From positions 27,036-91,035 of the forward strand of contig ML213537.1 of assembly GCA_004369045.1 (NCBI GenBank): a stretch of DNA of 64,000 nt. The letters are read 5' to 3'. The notes under the pieces are model-generated. The model searched no databases. It was not told the DNA's origin and saw only the letters and a program-made list of their open reading frames with translations. Source of the DNA: Heliocybe sulcata. Its lineage: Eukaryota; Basidiomycota; Agaricomycetes; Gloeophyllales; Gloeophyllaceae. How positions within the stretch are numbered: the stretch's first letter is position 1; every line of letters begins with the position of its first letter. This document shows positions 44,428-56,493 of the stretch, in pieces. A program made the position numbers and the translations under genes.

Positions 44428-46931
44428 TCAAGTCAATACCTGCACTTCCTTCTCCTCTACGGAGGCGTCCAGCTCCTCGTCTTTCTCCCCGACAGCCTCA
44501 TTTCCTTCCAGGCCCATTTGCGATGTATCATATCCGTTCGCTTCTAGGTATTCCCGGAACTGGAAAAAAATGTGAGTTTCCTGACAGGAGATTTGGAGGG
44601 GAGGCGTACGAGACAGTCTTCCTCCGCCATCCCGTCGTGGGTCAAGGGCTTGATCCAGAGAAAGGTTATCGCAGCGCTCAGTACCGCGAGACCTGGGTTA
44701 TCGTTTCGTTGCGTGCTTAGGACACGGTAGTTTGTAGTGAAGCTTTGCTTACCGCTTCCGATCCAGAATGGACCGGTGTCGGAAAGGGTCCCGGAGCCGA
44801 AATCTGGGCAGTGTCAGGTCGAGCAATATCCACTAAATTAGGAAGCAGGTGACATTACCCTTGATTACGGCCGGGAAGGCTGGTGACAGATGATCAAAGG
44901 TTGAATATTATGAATAAATTTGGTTGCAGATGAAAGACACACCCCATGTCCCTGCGAACGCTCCCACTTTCCCAACAGCTGCGGCGATGCCGTAGAATTG
45001 ACCACGGATAGCTGTTGGACTCGTCTTGGACGCTAGGATCCCAGTGCAGTTTCCCGGTCCTGACCCAGATGTCATATTATAAGTCTGGCTTGCACCAAGC
45101 GAGTGCAGCTTCTTCGTACCGACTTCGCCGAAGCTCAGGAAAATTCCATACACGACCTGATGGCACTCAGCTACAGAAAGATACGTTGTGGATAACGTGA
45201 AACTATACCGCGAAGGCCGCGATGTGATGGGTGAGCCTAGATGACGGCGCAGATTCCTCAGCATGGCATATCGCGGAATGGTGTGAGACGTACTGGGCGT
45301 ATAAACCGCTCATGATGAATCCTATCACCGCTTGGCACAGCAAACCGAGAATCTGGCAATACTTAGGCCCTATGTAATCCACGATGAATGCGCCTCCAAT
45401 GGTCCCTTCATGAAACTTGTGAGTACGCAGTTGAGACAGGTTCATGAGCTAGACAACGTACCGGGGATATAGAAGAGACTACATAATATGGTAAGCGCAA
45501 TGAGGCTTCAAAGTCCTCTCTGAACTCGTACTTTATGACCACGTTCCATCCGAAAACGATGCTCAAGGCAGTTGATCCTCCGGTCACTCTGTGGCTCTGG
45601 TCAGCGCTCATAGGAGAAAGCCAAGTGGAGACGCACGTATTGACCACGGTAGACGAATAGATGCCAAACTACACCGTTCAGTTATCAGAGAAATCACTGG
45701 GTGACGTGCGCACCACTCACAGGGTACCTGCATTACACAGATGTCAAGACAATCCATTTATCGTCTTAAGTAATGAAGGACGCACACAATAAAATCATAT
45801 ATAAACCATGTAGCGCAGATAGGTGCTAGGTTCTTCCAGTACCTCTTGATCACAAGCGCATATGGTATCTTGCACCTCTTCATGGAGTCCTTCTTGTACC
45901 TGGTGGGCTCCTCCATGCGCAAGCGCCATACAAGGACTGCCAAGGCTGGAACGACTCCTAAGCCGAGCGATACCCGCCAAACCGCGCGTAAGTGATCAGC
46001 GCCGAATCTATTCGACGACATTGCGAAACCGTCATACATTCATGAGTGCCAAAGGACGTACATCCAATAAAGAACCAGAGGGACAAATGCTCCAACAACA
46101 AAGCCCCAGTCAATCATGGTATCTGACAAATGGGGAGAACGGTGTAAGAGACATAATGCCAGTTATGTGGCTGGCAAACTCACTTGTAGCCAATACAAAC
46201 CATCTGTTTTGCGCATTACGTCGGATACCAGGCTGCTCCGACTGTTCTGCTGCAGCGACGGCTCCACAAGGGTACTCAGCACCGACTCCAATACCGAGGA
46301 TAAATCTGCAAGCGCTCAACATGGACAACATTCCTGCGAGACTGTGGTGGGCACCGCTGGAAGCTGCTGACAGGGCAGAGAAAACGGCGATGATGCAGGT
46401 AGCAGTCATCTAGTTTTCAATCAGACTGGCAGTTGAGACGATAAACGCGCAATTACCATGCCGAACTTTCGACCGATTCTGTCCGAAAGGTAGCCGAATA
46501 CTATCATGCCTACGACAGTCCCAGCGAAGGCCACACTAGAAATCGTAGTGCTGTAATTGTGTTGCGATACTGCAGCATCGCCGTATGTTCTGGTGATGAC
46601 TGCGCATTCCGCTTAACCAGCAGTGTGATGCATTCGCATGATAAACCTACGGGTATTGACTGAAAGGGAATGACAATGTGAGCATATTACGCCACGGACG
46701 ATGGAACGACAGACCGCTTCCTATGACATTGTTTGCATATCCTACGCCGCAGCTCTGGTTGGACTATTCAGTTCACTTGAACTTACCCCAGAGCTTACCG
46801 TCGGAAAACGCTGCAGTGCCGCACCTGCCATGCGAGCCAGTCAATTACAGACTTTGCAAGAGGAATGTTCGTACTTACGCGAATATCAGCGACACTTGAG
46901 AGAGACCGGGGTTCCGCACAGTATTCGGCAT
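44428..46931 (-). CDS. GIT1-type MFS transporter T1
   Basis: Major facilitator transporter resembling fungal glycerophosphoinositol/glycerophosphodiester permeases (Git1). Minus strand, about a dozen short exons. It starts at 46931 with [18 protein letters not shown], then [20 protein letters not shown], and [20 protein letters not shown] with [13 protein letters not shown] (the conserved loop). Next come [109 protein letters not shown] and [14 protein letters not shown]. The C-terminus is [20 protein letters not shown] followed by an acidic tail ending VQVLT with a stop at 44428. All pieces follow the order seen in T2 (52.5 kb). No break was noticed. Plasma membrane; substrate may be a phosphodiester or a pathway product. 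Confidence 0.8.
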
Positions 46932-47389
46932 ATTTTGCCAGGCCAGAAGTGCGACTACGGGAGCGAGGATAAGGAGAAACCTCCCTGCTATCGCGCACTG
47001 AGCAAACGAGATCTTTCATAGTGTTCCATACGATCAGCTCAACGAATACCTCAGGCACTCGCGATCGGAGTGTCTCAGGCTGTCGGGCAAGGTTCAGTCG
47101 ATGTACTGAATTGGAACATGAGTTTCCAGAGGCTATGACAGGGAGTGAATAACGTCGGAAGAGGAGGTCTAATCGCGACTGACCAACGTGCACCACCGCC
47201 ATTCGCCCGTCTACGCATATTTCTGAGAGGCCGTGGCTGAAAGAAGTGAAGGTGATCGCCGGACAATATGATGTAAGTCAAATTTAGAGGAACCAATGGG
47301 TATTGGAACTCATCCAAATAGAATGGCGAGCGTTTACGCGCTTGATATGCTTACATTGGTGCGCATGGACAATGTATTATGTAGTCAGA
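46932..47389. other. intergenic between T1 start and OMT end
   Basis: No gene seen. This is the upstream region of T1 and the 3' flank of the O-methyltransferase, both on the minus strand. Confidence 0.5.
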
Positions 47390-49288
47390 TCAGAGGGGAA
47401 CAGAGATGAATTGGACGAGATGAGCTGACGACCTTTCCCCAGGATATATCCTAGTCAATTTCCAGCCAGACCGCTTCAAGAGCCTCTCCATGTGACCCAA
47501 GGTACGCTCTTGGCTGTTGAAATGCACCCACATCTGGTCAAGAAAACTAAGTGGACGAGGACAACCAAGGCAACGAGACCTTACACTCAGATCGGTAAAG
47601 TACGGGCTTGCGTCCGCAGGTCCGAAGTTCGGAAGTAACGGTAGTGGTGCCGAGGAAGGTCGTTCGCCAGGTATCAACTGCCTGTTATCTTCTTGACGAC
47701 ACGCGTAGGGGATGAGACTGTCGATGACGACCAGCGTACACTGGTGGTCGTCATCAACGGCTTCCCGGAGGCGACGAAGAATACGCTCTGTATATTCGTC
47801 CGCCCAGTCGTGAACGATTTGCTTCAAGATGAATGCAGAGGGATTCTTGACCGGCTGAGGGTCGAAGAAGTCCTGCGCTATCAAAGCCATTGTGAATTCT
47901 GGTTGAGGACTTAAGCCTGCGGATAACGGCTTACATGCGAAGGTGACACGGGTCTCCCGGACGGCCTCGGGGTATTTCCCTTCCCAGTACTGCATGGCGT
48001 TGAGTGGTGGCTTTGCTATGACCGGTTCCTCACATACCTTAGCAGCTTCTTCAACTACCTTGGGCCTATCTTGAACTACGAACTTCATAGACGGAAACGC
48101 TTTCGCGAGTGCGACGGATGATACTCCGAGGCCCGCGCCGACATCTACAACCGTCCCATCCTGGGGCAGCGTGTTCCAGCCGAAGCCTGTTCCGCCGCGT
48201 CAAAACAGAAACGGTAGTGAGAATCCACAGACACTACTCACCTTTCAGGATGGCGTCCGTAGGCTGCATACTATTAACCCCGTCCATAGCCACCCCAAAC
48301 CGCTTGAAACGATATTCGTTACCTGGACTTTCAAACCACTCCCAGACATTGCTGCTTTCGGACGCGCCGAATGCTCTTAACATTGGAGTCTTGCTAGGTT
48401 CGCTAGAGAATCCGCTGTCGGGATCAGTAAGGTGCTCCAGGAGGAAACCGGCTCCTTTGTAATCTTCATCCGTGCTAGAGACAGGCTGAGCAAGCACCCC
48501 TGAAGGAATATGCCTTGTAACAGACCAGTGGCCAACCAGAGCTGCTATACCATTTGTCATGTCATACTTCGTGAGGGGGCTGCATCACGCTTCAATGACA
48601 ACGTCCATAGCAAAGGTACTTTGGAGAACGCGTACGTGGATAGGAGATCATCGACTGATTTCCCTTTGTCGATGACGGATGAAAGACGGTTATTGGCGAA
48701 AACGTCTGGCGATACTTCTCGGAAGATATGATGAGTCGCCAGATAGCGGAGAATACGACCTGATTCTGGTCAGTACGAACACAGGGAGCACGAGTGATCG
48801 GCTATACCCAAGAGTGGAGGATTTAAGTTCAGTCTTTGTCCGATAGCGTTGACATGCATCCCCTGTAGTCCCCGTGAGAACTACGAATTGCTGGGCTGTA
48901 GCAGACTTACAGCGGAGCCAGCATCACGGAGAACCTCGACCACATTTGTCTCGCAGGCTACTCGAAGCGTAGCAGAAAGATAATACTAGATATATCAAAG
49001 AAGCCATGAATGAGATGCTTGGAGTGATGAAGAGGGACGAACCGAGCACGTAGCATTGAAGACGCTGGTCTGCGGTTGGCGCACGGTAGCGATTAACTGG
49101 AACGCAGCCGCAGCGATAGTGATACAGGCTTCTTGCACTCGAGGATCGTTTCGCAGAGCTTCCGCGCTATCCAAAGTATAGGACTGGTCCAATGACGGAA
49201 ACACTTTTCCTTGGTCCGAATAGATGGTATCAATTGATTTAACGCCTGATGAGATGATGTCCGCCAACAACAGCAGATTCGCAGCCAT
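47390..49288 (-). CDS. SAM-dependent O-methyltransferase (COMT type)
   Basis: Class I plant-COMT-like methyltransferase acting on phenolic hydroxyls; cytosolic. Minus strand with several introns. Start at 49288: MAANLLLLADIISSGVKSID, with the helical dimerisation part DPRVQEACITIAAAAFQLIA. Next exons give VACETNVVEVLRDAGSA, GMHVNAIGQRLNLNPPLLG and RILRYLATHHIFREVSPDVF (winged-helix part typical of COMTs). Then come a long exon from MTNGIAALVGHWSVT and the SAM-binding segment TVVDVGAGLGVSSVALAKAF followed by KFVVQDRPKVVEEAAK. The catalytic histidine lies in FILKQIVHDWADEYTERIL. The end is SGWKLTRIYPGERSSAHL, QFISVPL, with the stop at 47390. An intron probably removes the bases coding VCEEPVIAKPPL. 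Intact as far as seen. Its position beside prenyltransferase, P450 and monooxygenase genes fits tailoring of an aromatic product. Confidence 0.8.
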
Positions 49289-50228
49289 GACCGAGTTCAA
49301 CGTTGCTGCGGGTTCGAGGCAGCGGATGGCATGAATGGGGCAGAAGCTAGTGGGGGGTGCCCGTGAGCGCCAGCCTACCTTACATAGAACACGAAGATGG
49401 AGAGACGGCAATCAGGAACAAAATCGAGCAATATCACCTCAGTGTGCAGTTTGCCACAGGGCACGCATGACAGTTGGACCCGCCGTCGTCGACAGGCGAC
49501 CACAGAACTGAGGCTAGTTACTAAGGACTATGTCGTATTCGTTGCAAACCAGCAAGAAGACGGTGGCGTTCTACCGCCGATATATTTAGCCCCTGGTTAT
49601 CCGGTGTCAGCATTCTCGGAGAATGAATTCCCAGCTACCGAACAAAAGATAGAAAACTGCAAGATTTCCGTGCGTAGAGCTCGCGAACCAAGGTTGCACG
49701 GACTCTGGCAATCGCACCACTTTAGATTCGGGCTCAAGCCTAAGAACATGGCGAGCAGGTTAAGGAGGGTTATTTTCGGGGATGCCGTGTCCGAAGATAT
49801 GCACGGAAAATCCGGGATTTTCGGATTTTTTGTGGGGAGCTCGAAGACGCCAGTAGGAAGGAAAGCTTGAACGCAGATATCTTGCAGGAAAGGAAAGCTG
49901 AGCGCTGAGCTATGTTAATCATGATCATGAAGCTGCGAGTCGAATGCCTGCGGCGAATTGTATTATTGACTCATATTTGTGGCTCCAAGCAGGTAGGAAC
50001 TTCGTCTTCAAGTTCAAGTAATTACAAGCGCATGGTGTTTGTCGCCAGACGGTCCTCCTCACCTCTTTCCGCTATGTTATATCAGGAACTGAGCAGCTTT
50101 CCCGGAGTGAAAGACATCCATTGCTATTGTACACCCATGAAATTCAGCGAGCTAAGAGACGAGACCGACGTTTCACTTTCTCGTGCATATCTAGCAATTT
50201 CAGCGCCCCTTCCAGCAGATGCAGTCGA
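49289..50228. other. intergenic, no gene recognised
   Basis: A plus-strand frame of about 157 codons (49397-49870) is open, but it has no recognised motif, no intron context and overlaps the presumed OMT promoter. I do not call it a gene. Confidence 0.4.
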
Positions 50229-50576
50229 CTATGCTTTGCTACCCTTAGCACCGCCAGTCTTTCCTCCAGCGCCGGCACCCGCAGCGCCACCTGCGTTCGT
50301 ATTGCGAGCAGCAGCGGACTGAACACGAGAGGGGAAACTCCCCTTGCCGGCGTCGTTGCCTGCCTTGGCCTGGTGAAGTCGTCAGTGCCGGCTTAATTCT
50401 GGTCCGCGGTAGACTTACTTGAGTGGACTGGATGCGAGAAGCAGCAGAGGAGGTCATCTTGTTACCACTGGGGGGAGAGCCGGCAGCGCCACCAGCAGCT
50501 ATGGGTACGGAGTGAATTCCTGCTTACAGCGTAACATAACAGACAACGGCTCACCTTGACGTCCCTTTCCGGCCAT
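50229..50576 (-). CDS. small SMP-domain (LEA-like) protein
   Basis: About 79 residues in three exons on the minus strand: MAGKGRQ (50555-50576); after GTGAGC/CATAG, a Gly/Ala/Ser-rich piece with NKMTSSAASRIQSTQ; after GTAAGT/CCAG, AKAGNDAGKGSFPSRVQSAA, ARNTNAGGAAG and a stop at 50229. The pair SAASRIQSTQAKAGND / GSFPSRVQSAAARN matches the seed maturation protein (SMP) repeat found in short fungal proteins linked to desiccation and stress. Such proteins are disordered in solution. There is no sign that it belongs to the metabolite pathway; its place between OMT and T2 may be chance. Confidence 0.65.
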
Positions 50577-52475
50577 GTCGATTGTTGGTTGAGAGGAGGT
50601 TTGGTTGAGTAGATGAGGTTGTGAGTTGTGGTTGGGATGTCTTTCTCGGCTACTGCGACTTACTCTTTATACACCTCGAATGCAGCGTTGATCACTACAT
50701 CCGAGGACAAGGTACGGATCGTGAACTCTGCACTGCAGAGGTATTATTGTGATTGGCTATACGGTATCACAAGACTTCGATTTCGTTCAAGCATCCTTCA
50801 ATAATGCACTCGAAGGTCTTCATCGATGTTCATCTCCGCAGCCACTGTGCAAGTAATCCACGCAGGAGGCGCTTCATCAAATCTCTTCTCCGGAGAACTA
50901 TGAATGTGTAGTTCGGGATGGGAATACGACGATTGATCATCCCGCTGCGAGATTGCCCGAAAGGCGCGGCGTGTGAGTGGTATTCTTTCATATTGTCTAT
51001 CGGATAGGCCCGGTATGGATCCTACCCCTAAGCTAATGCATTAGGAAGATTTCAGTACCGTCCATGACGAGGATGTTCTTGCGAAGTAGTCTTCCATCTT
51101 GGCTGGGTCTTTTTCTCTTGATCGGCCAAGATGATTACCTTTGGCGAACTACCTTCCAACCTAGCCATTGGATATGACTCTTGGGCAACCTCACCATCAC
51201 CATCTTGGTCTACCTTATCTGTAATATGATGCTCAGTTCGTTCTTGTCCTCGAATCCTGACCATTGGCAGCTCGAATCAACTTACCAAGTCGGCTCTCGC
51301 TATGCCAGGAACGTAGGCCAAATGTCGGTTTTCATTGCCTTCATATTGTTCTCTGATCCTTCATGTTCTGTTTACTGGTAGGCGTCTTCGCTATAATCTC
51401 GGAACAGCAGCTGCAGTGCCGCCGATCGCCACCAGAAAGGTGTGATCCAGATTTGCTTTCATCGTCGTCGGCGCTCCTCCCAACATGGACTCCTTCGCCT
51501 TGAATTCAATGGCGCTCCACCTTGGCACCCATATCTGTATGCGCAGATAGTCTGTCGCTGTAGACCCCGCTACAGCCAGCACGTCATTAGTCATTCTGGT
51601 CAAACACCAGTCTTTGCGTTTGGCGTATCGCGGGCAAATGCCACCCTGGTGCTCATATTATGTCGTTCGTGCGTTGCTTAGTGTTGGCATGGCCGCCATG
51701 CGTGTACTTGAGATGGCGTACGGTTGCCCAGACTTTGTAGTCCAAGGCGAACATTGTCATCCCGCCCTCTCTTTTCTCTCTGGGTGTATCTGGCCTGTAC
51801 CTCGCTTGAGCTCAGTCAACATGCAGCCATCGTTCTTTCGGCAATCCTATGTACTCTCGATGCGCTCTATTCGGCTTGCTCTCCCTTATCGCATCGTATT
51901 CCTGGGTCGTACTATGTTCTATCAAGGTCGTGTGCGCGTTTCAGGGATGATAATCAGTCTCGACTGGAATTAGGATGCACGTTCGTTACCTTTGTATGGG
52001 ACTATACATAGGAAAGGTACGTGTCCCCCAGGATGTCTCGCCTGCTTCAGTATTCTATACTGATGAATCTCCACGCAGCCGAGGATATGAACTTCTATGT
52101 ATCCACGACTGTCCGCCTCACTTATGTCCGCCTGGAATAGTGAAGTACCTCCTGCGTCCTTTTGTCTGCTCTGATGCGTGTTCCTTCGTGAACGGTCATC
52201 GTAGCGACTGATATATCGGCTGTCTTGCCGCAGGTACTGTTGGTCTTGCACTTGTGTGGACGGGAGTGCGTATCAACTGCTCGGCTACGACTGTATCGAA
52301 CTTTCTCCGTCTGTCAGTTTGGGTTTGCACTCTAGTTATAACCTAGGGAAGCGGGATGCCCGCTTGCTTCCCTGTTCCTTACCTTCGAAGCGACAGCTGG
52401 TTTATATAGACGAAGCTTCGGGATGGATTGGATTCTGCGAGCTTTCTGCTCAGCTTAACCAGATCGTAGCGCAGA
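50577..52475. other. 1.9-kb intergenic stretch upstream of T2
   Basis: No complete gene recognised. 50577-51180 is the SMP gene promoter and unplaced sequence. 51484-52010 holds hydrophobic frames (see the next entry). The rest shows nothing I can identify. Confidence 0.4.
51484..52010 (+). pseudogene. hydrophobic fragment, possibly the first membrane domain of an ABC transporter
   Basis: An ATG at 51484 (MDSFALNSMALHLGTHI) is followed, after a possible intron, by SYYVVRALLSVGMAAMRVLE in one frame and LFSLWVYLACTSLELSQHAA, IVLSAILCTLDALY in another. The spacing of helices and the words LELS and LDAL recall the N-terminal TMD0 of MRP-type ABC transporters, but no nucleotide-binding domain follows and the frames do not join cleanly. 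It is either a relic or chance hydrophobic frames. Confidence 0.2.
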
Positions 52476-54967
52476 ATGGCGAGCACTTCCAGGCGGATGC
52501 AGATGTCTCAGTTGTCTCTTATATTCGCGTCAGTTACTCTAGCTGTGGTCTATCTGTGTCTTGTGCTTACGATTCCATCTTCCCCATTTCAGATCTGGAA
52601 CCGCTCTCTTCTCTGATGGTACGCAGAAGGCGGGCTGTTGTGCCGCCAAAGCCTAACCAGCCCTTGGCTGTAGGATATGCCAATGGTATCATCGGTAGCG
52701 GTGAGATAGCTTTCAAGCGTTGCACGAATCATCAGCTTACAGTCTGTTCAACAGTTAACACCAGTAATGAGAAACCTCAGTTTTCCTTGTAATGCCTCTG
52801 ACCGCCCGGACCGCAGTCCTGACTCGCATCTACGGAAAGGCGGCCGTTTCGCAAAACAATTACAGCACTATCCTATCCAGTCTCGCATTCGTCGGCACGA
52901 TTATCGGTATGCTCAGCTTCGGCTACTTGGCGGACAAGGTCGGACGCAAATTCGGCATGGTGCGTCACTGCGTTCAGATTCAGTTTCCCGACCTGAGCGC
53001 TATCCCAGATGTTTGCAACAGGAATAGTGGCAATTTTTTCCGGTCTTTCGGCTGCATCCCATGGTGCAAATGGAAGCCTGAATGGTATGCTCGCTATGCT
53101 TAGTGCATGTCGGTTGCTTCTCGGCATAGGCATCGGCGCCGAATACTCTTGCGGTGCGGTCGCTGCGGCCGAGCAATCCGAGGAAGGTACTATACGAAAG
53201 TCTGTTCAGCATCGATGGTTCGTCCTGGCTACTAGTGAGTTTATGCACCTTTCGTAGGCATGCAAACCAAAACTCATCTCGTACCAGACACCATGTTGAC
53301 CTTCGGCATGGTTGTTGCTTCCTTCACCCCATTGGTACTATACTGGATGTCAGTTCATCTACAGTCATGTTTCGCATACTAATGGTCAGGAATGTCCTAG
53401 TTTTGGTGAATACCATCTTCGGGCTGTGTGGCGTCTATCGTTGGGATTGGGAGTCGTCCCCGCGCTCGTCGTCTTCATATGGAGGTTACGGATGAGGGAA
53501 CCGCTGAGCTACCAAGCACACTCCATGAAACGGACAACTATCCCGTATCGTCTCGTGATCAAACGGTACTGGCGGCGTCTGCTCCCGCTATGTATGATCT
53601 GGTTCATTTATGACTTCATCCTGTAAGTCGATTTGGATATTGCACCGTGGAAGGCAACATTGATAGCATGTTGCACAGGTATCCGGTAAGTATGGACCCT
53701 CCAAACTAAGTGTTTGCTTGACGCTGTCGCCACAGTTTGAGATCTTCTCGTCCACATTTATCAACGTGTGCGTGCGCCGGCTATGTCGATGCGTCCTTAA
53801 CCTACACGAAATGATATCTACCATAGTGTCACTGGCGGCGCACAGAGCCTATCCGTCATATTTGGATGGAACGTCGTGATCAAGTGCGTACAATAATAAC
53901 GAGTCACAAGAGCAGCACTAACATGCGCTTCGCTAGCCTCTTTTATATGCCAGGTCAGCTTGCAGAGAGCTCCCGAGTATATCGAACTACAACATGTCTT
54001 AGGAACCATCGGAGGAGCATTTCTCATGGACACTGTCGGTCCGAAATATTGTCAAGCGATCGGCTGTGCCTTGCAAGCGGTGCTCTGTTTTATCATCAGT
54101 GGACTGTATAAGCAGTGAGTCTTATCTTCTTACGCACATTTTGTTCGTGTGATATACTGATTCTCCACAAGACTTACGCAGGACGTCGCGGCATTCGCTG
54201 TTAGTTCTATAATCCAATTGTCTTTGCCAGCGCCATCTAAGTTCTACGTAGGTGCTGTATGGCCTATTTTTAAGCTTCTGCGAATTCGGTGCGTCATCCG
54301 AGTCCCAAGTTGTATGTATCTGCGAGCAACAGCCTAACATCAGTGAAGGAGCAGGAAACTGCATCTTCATATTATCTTCCAAGAGTTCGCCGACTGCCAT
54401 CCGGGGCCAATTCTATGGCATAGCGGCAGCTGCTGGGAAAGTCGGTGCTCTAGCCGGCACACTTGGTACGTCGGAACCAATTCGCTGTCATATCCCTCTG
54501 ACTATCGCCACTGCAAGCGTTCCCCGCTATCTCGAAAGGTCAGAGAACATGACGTGTCGACAGTTGATCATGGGCTTACTTTTTCGTAGACTTTGGTGAT
54601 ACCATCCTCTCAAACACTGTACCCTTCTGGATCGCAGGCGGTGCGGCAGCGTATCTAAGCCTCATCCGTAAATTTGGAATTGACGTGGGTCCCTGTTTGT
54701 GGTAGGCCTCGCTGTTATCAGCGTGTTAATAACAGTGTTTATGGTGACGCCGCTGTCTCCAGACTCCGTAGCTGAGGAGGATCGCCTGGTGCGCAGCCGT
54801 GTTCACATCGTTTCCTGCTAACTTATTTTCTCATGTCATTTATGGTTCAGTTCCGGGAATTTCTCGAGTCTCACGGGTACGACACATCTGTGATGGGCAC
54901 TGCGGATGACACAGTCGACGGATCTTTGTGTTCCGTCAGCAAGCTTGATGACGAGAAGATTGAGTAG
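52476..54967 (+). CDS. GIT1-type MFS transporter T2
   Basis: Paralogue of T1 with the same exon order. Proposed start ATG 52476 ([18 protein letters not shown]); then SGTALFSDG, a 27-nt exon [12 protein letters not shown], and [18 protein letters not shown] with [13 protein letters not shown]. Next are [139 protein letters not shown] and [20 protein letters not shown], ending KLDDEKIE with the stop at 54967. Twelve membrane helices are expected. No clear break was seen, though some splice sites around 53330-53410 and 54600-54800 are unsure. It lies 213 bp upstream of the prenyltransferase on the same strand. Substrate unknown. Confidence 0.75.
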
Positions 54968-55179
54968 CATCTGATTTCTCAGTGTTTCCGCCGCTACGCG
55001 TTTGAGGTAGTCTATTCCGTTGCATCAGATCGTCCTGGTACAGGATACTTATCACGCCCATCTTTCAGGATGGCTATAGGTAGCACTAGGTTTCCAGGAT
55101 AAACCGTTATAGTATAACAACCTCTTGAAATGAACATTGTACCTGACACCATCTCCGTCCGAGTTATTTGGTTTATACT

Positions 55180-56493
55180 ATGGTCAAGACCGCCAATGGC
55201 TCACCACAACCACTCCACCGCTCGAAGTGGAGGCTTTATTATGAGCTTACCCGGCTACACAAGTTCCCTGCTGGCAGTATTCTTGTATTCTGGCCTTGTG
55301 GTGCGTTTTCTAGTCATCGCGTTGCTATGAGCCACTAATGGGTGCGTGAAGCATGGGGTCTAACAATGGCCGCGTATCGCAGCGCTATGCCGCCGGTAGA
55401 GTTGACTGTCAAGCTCATCGGATATCTCGTTGGAAGTACGCTGTTGCATAACGCAGCATGCATCATAAATGATATTTGCGACATCGACTTTGATCGCCGA
55501 GTCGGTGTGTGTTAGCGTCCGGACAAACGTCCGATTCAACTCATCTATTTACCGTCTGGCACAGAGCGAACAAAAAGCAGGCCACTTGCGTCCGGCGCGC
55601 TGTCGGTGTATGAAGCCGCCGCCCTTCTGGTAGGACATCTGGTCATATGCCTATGGATGCTCTCATGGACGAAGGGCGCAGCGTGAGTGTCATCATCTGT
55701 CAAGCCTCACTGCCGCAGTGCAGATAACATCCGACAGTCCGCTATGGGGGATCATAGGCGTATTTCCTTTGCACGGCTTGTATCCACTTATGAAGCGATG
55801 GACTAACTGGCCACAGGCATGGCTTGGTGAGCCCGTCGATTGCTTCGACGGAATGTACGTGACAAAGTTCCGATAGGTCTGGCCATGAACTGGGGATTCA
55901 CGGTGGCGTGGACCTCTGAACTCGGGAGACTACCTTTATATATCTTCCTACCCTTCGTCGTAGGCTGTGTGTCGTGAGTATCACCGAATGTATCTTCTGA
56001 GACAGAGGGCCTCACCCGCAGAGCAGATGGACGATCTTGTATGACACGATTTACGCTTGCCAGGTATGCTGTTACTCATGATATCCGATGCGTCCGTCCC
56101 TTACCTAGTGATGTTTCAGGACAAAAAGGACGACAGTACAGCCGGAGTGAAATCTACCGCCCTATTGTTCGGGTCCGGTATTCGACCAATTTTGTCGTGT
56201 TTCGCCGCCATCTTCATAAGTTGCCTGCTGTGCCTCGGTATCTTGAATGAGCAGCGGCTTCCATTCTTCGCCGTCTCCGTCATAGGCGCTGCGGCACATC
56301 TTCTGTGGCAGCTCACGACTACCAACTTTGATATCCCGTCGGATTGTTGGAGCACATTTACAGTGAGCTAAACGACTTCATGTTCTCACACGACCAGTGG
56401 CGTTGACATATTGAATAGGCTAATAATGACACTGGTTTGATAGTATGGGCTGGAATCCTGGTGGACTATCTCCTGAGCCGAGACACTAGATAG
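55180..56493 (+). CDS. UbiA-family aromatic prenyltransferase (COQ2-like)
   Basis: Membrane enzyme joining a polyprenyl diphosphate to an aromatic acid. About eight exons. Start ATG 55180 (MVKTANGSPQPLHRSKW), then RLYYELTRLHKFPAGSILVF; exon 1 ends at 55300 and exon 2 starts at 55352 (AWGLTMAAYRSAMPP). First Asp-rich motif: INDICDIDFDRRV (NDxxDxxxD). Next ERTKSRPLASGALS, LWGIIGVFPLHGLYPLMKRW and LAMNWGFTVAW. Second Asp-rich motif: WTILYDTIYACQDKKDD, then STAGVKSTALLFG. The end is NNDTGLIVWAGILVDYLLSR, DTR, stop 56493. Both Mg-binding motifs are complete. Very close to mitochondrial 4-hydroxybenzoate polyprenyltransferase, but with only about 20 residues before the conserved start and no clear targeting sequence. 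With its P450 and monooxygenase neighbours, this suggests a secondary-metabolism paralogue rather than COQ2 itself. Confidence 0.85.

Noticed and set aside
44097-44720. plus-strand frame of 207 codons
   Set aside because: Its right-hand part lies opposite the C-terminal exons of transporter T1, which have conserved counterparts in T2; the rest has no motif.
46678-47021. plus-strand frames over the start of transporter T1
   Set aside because: Antisense to the N-terminal exons of T1, whose minus-strand reading matches T2 exon by exon.
49397-49870. plus-strand frame of 157 codons
   Set aside because: No recognised domain or signal and lies in the presumed OMT promoter; insufficient support.
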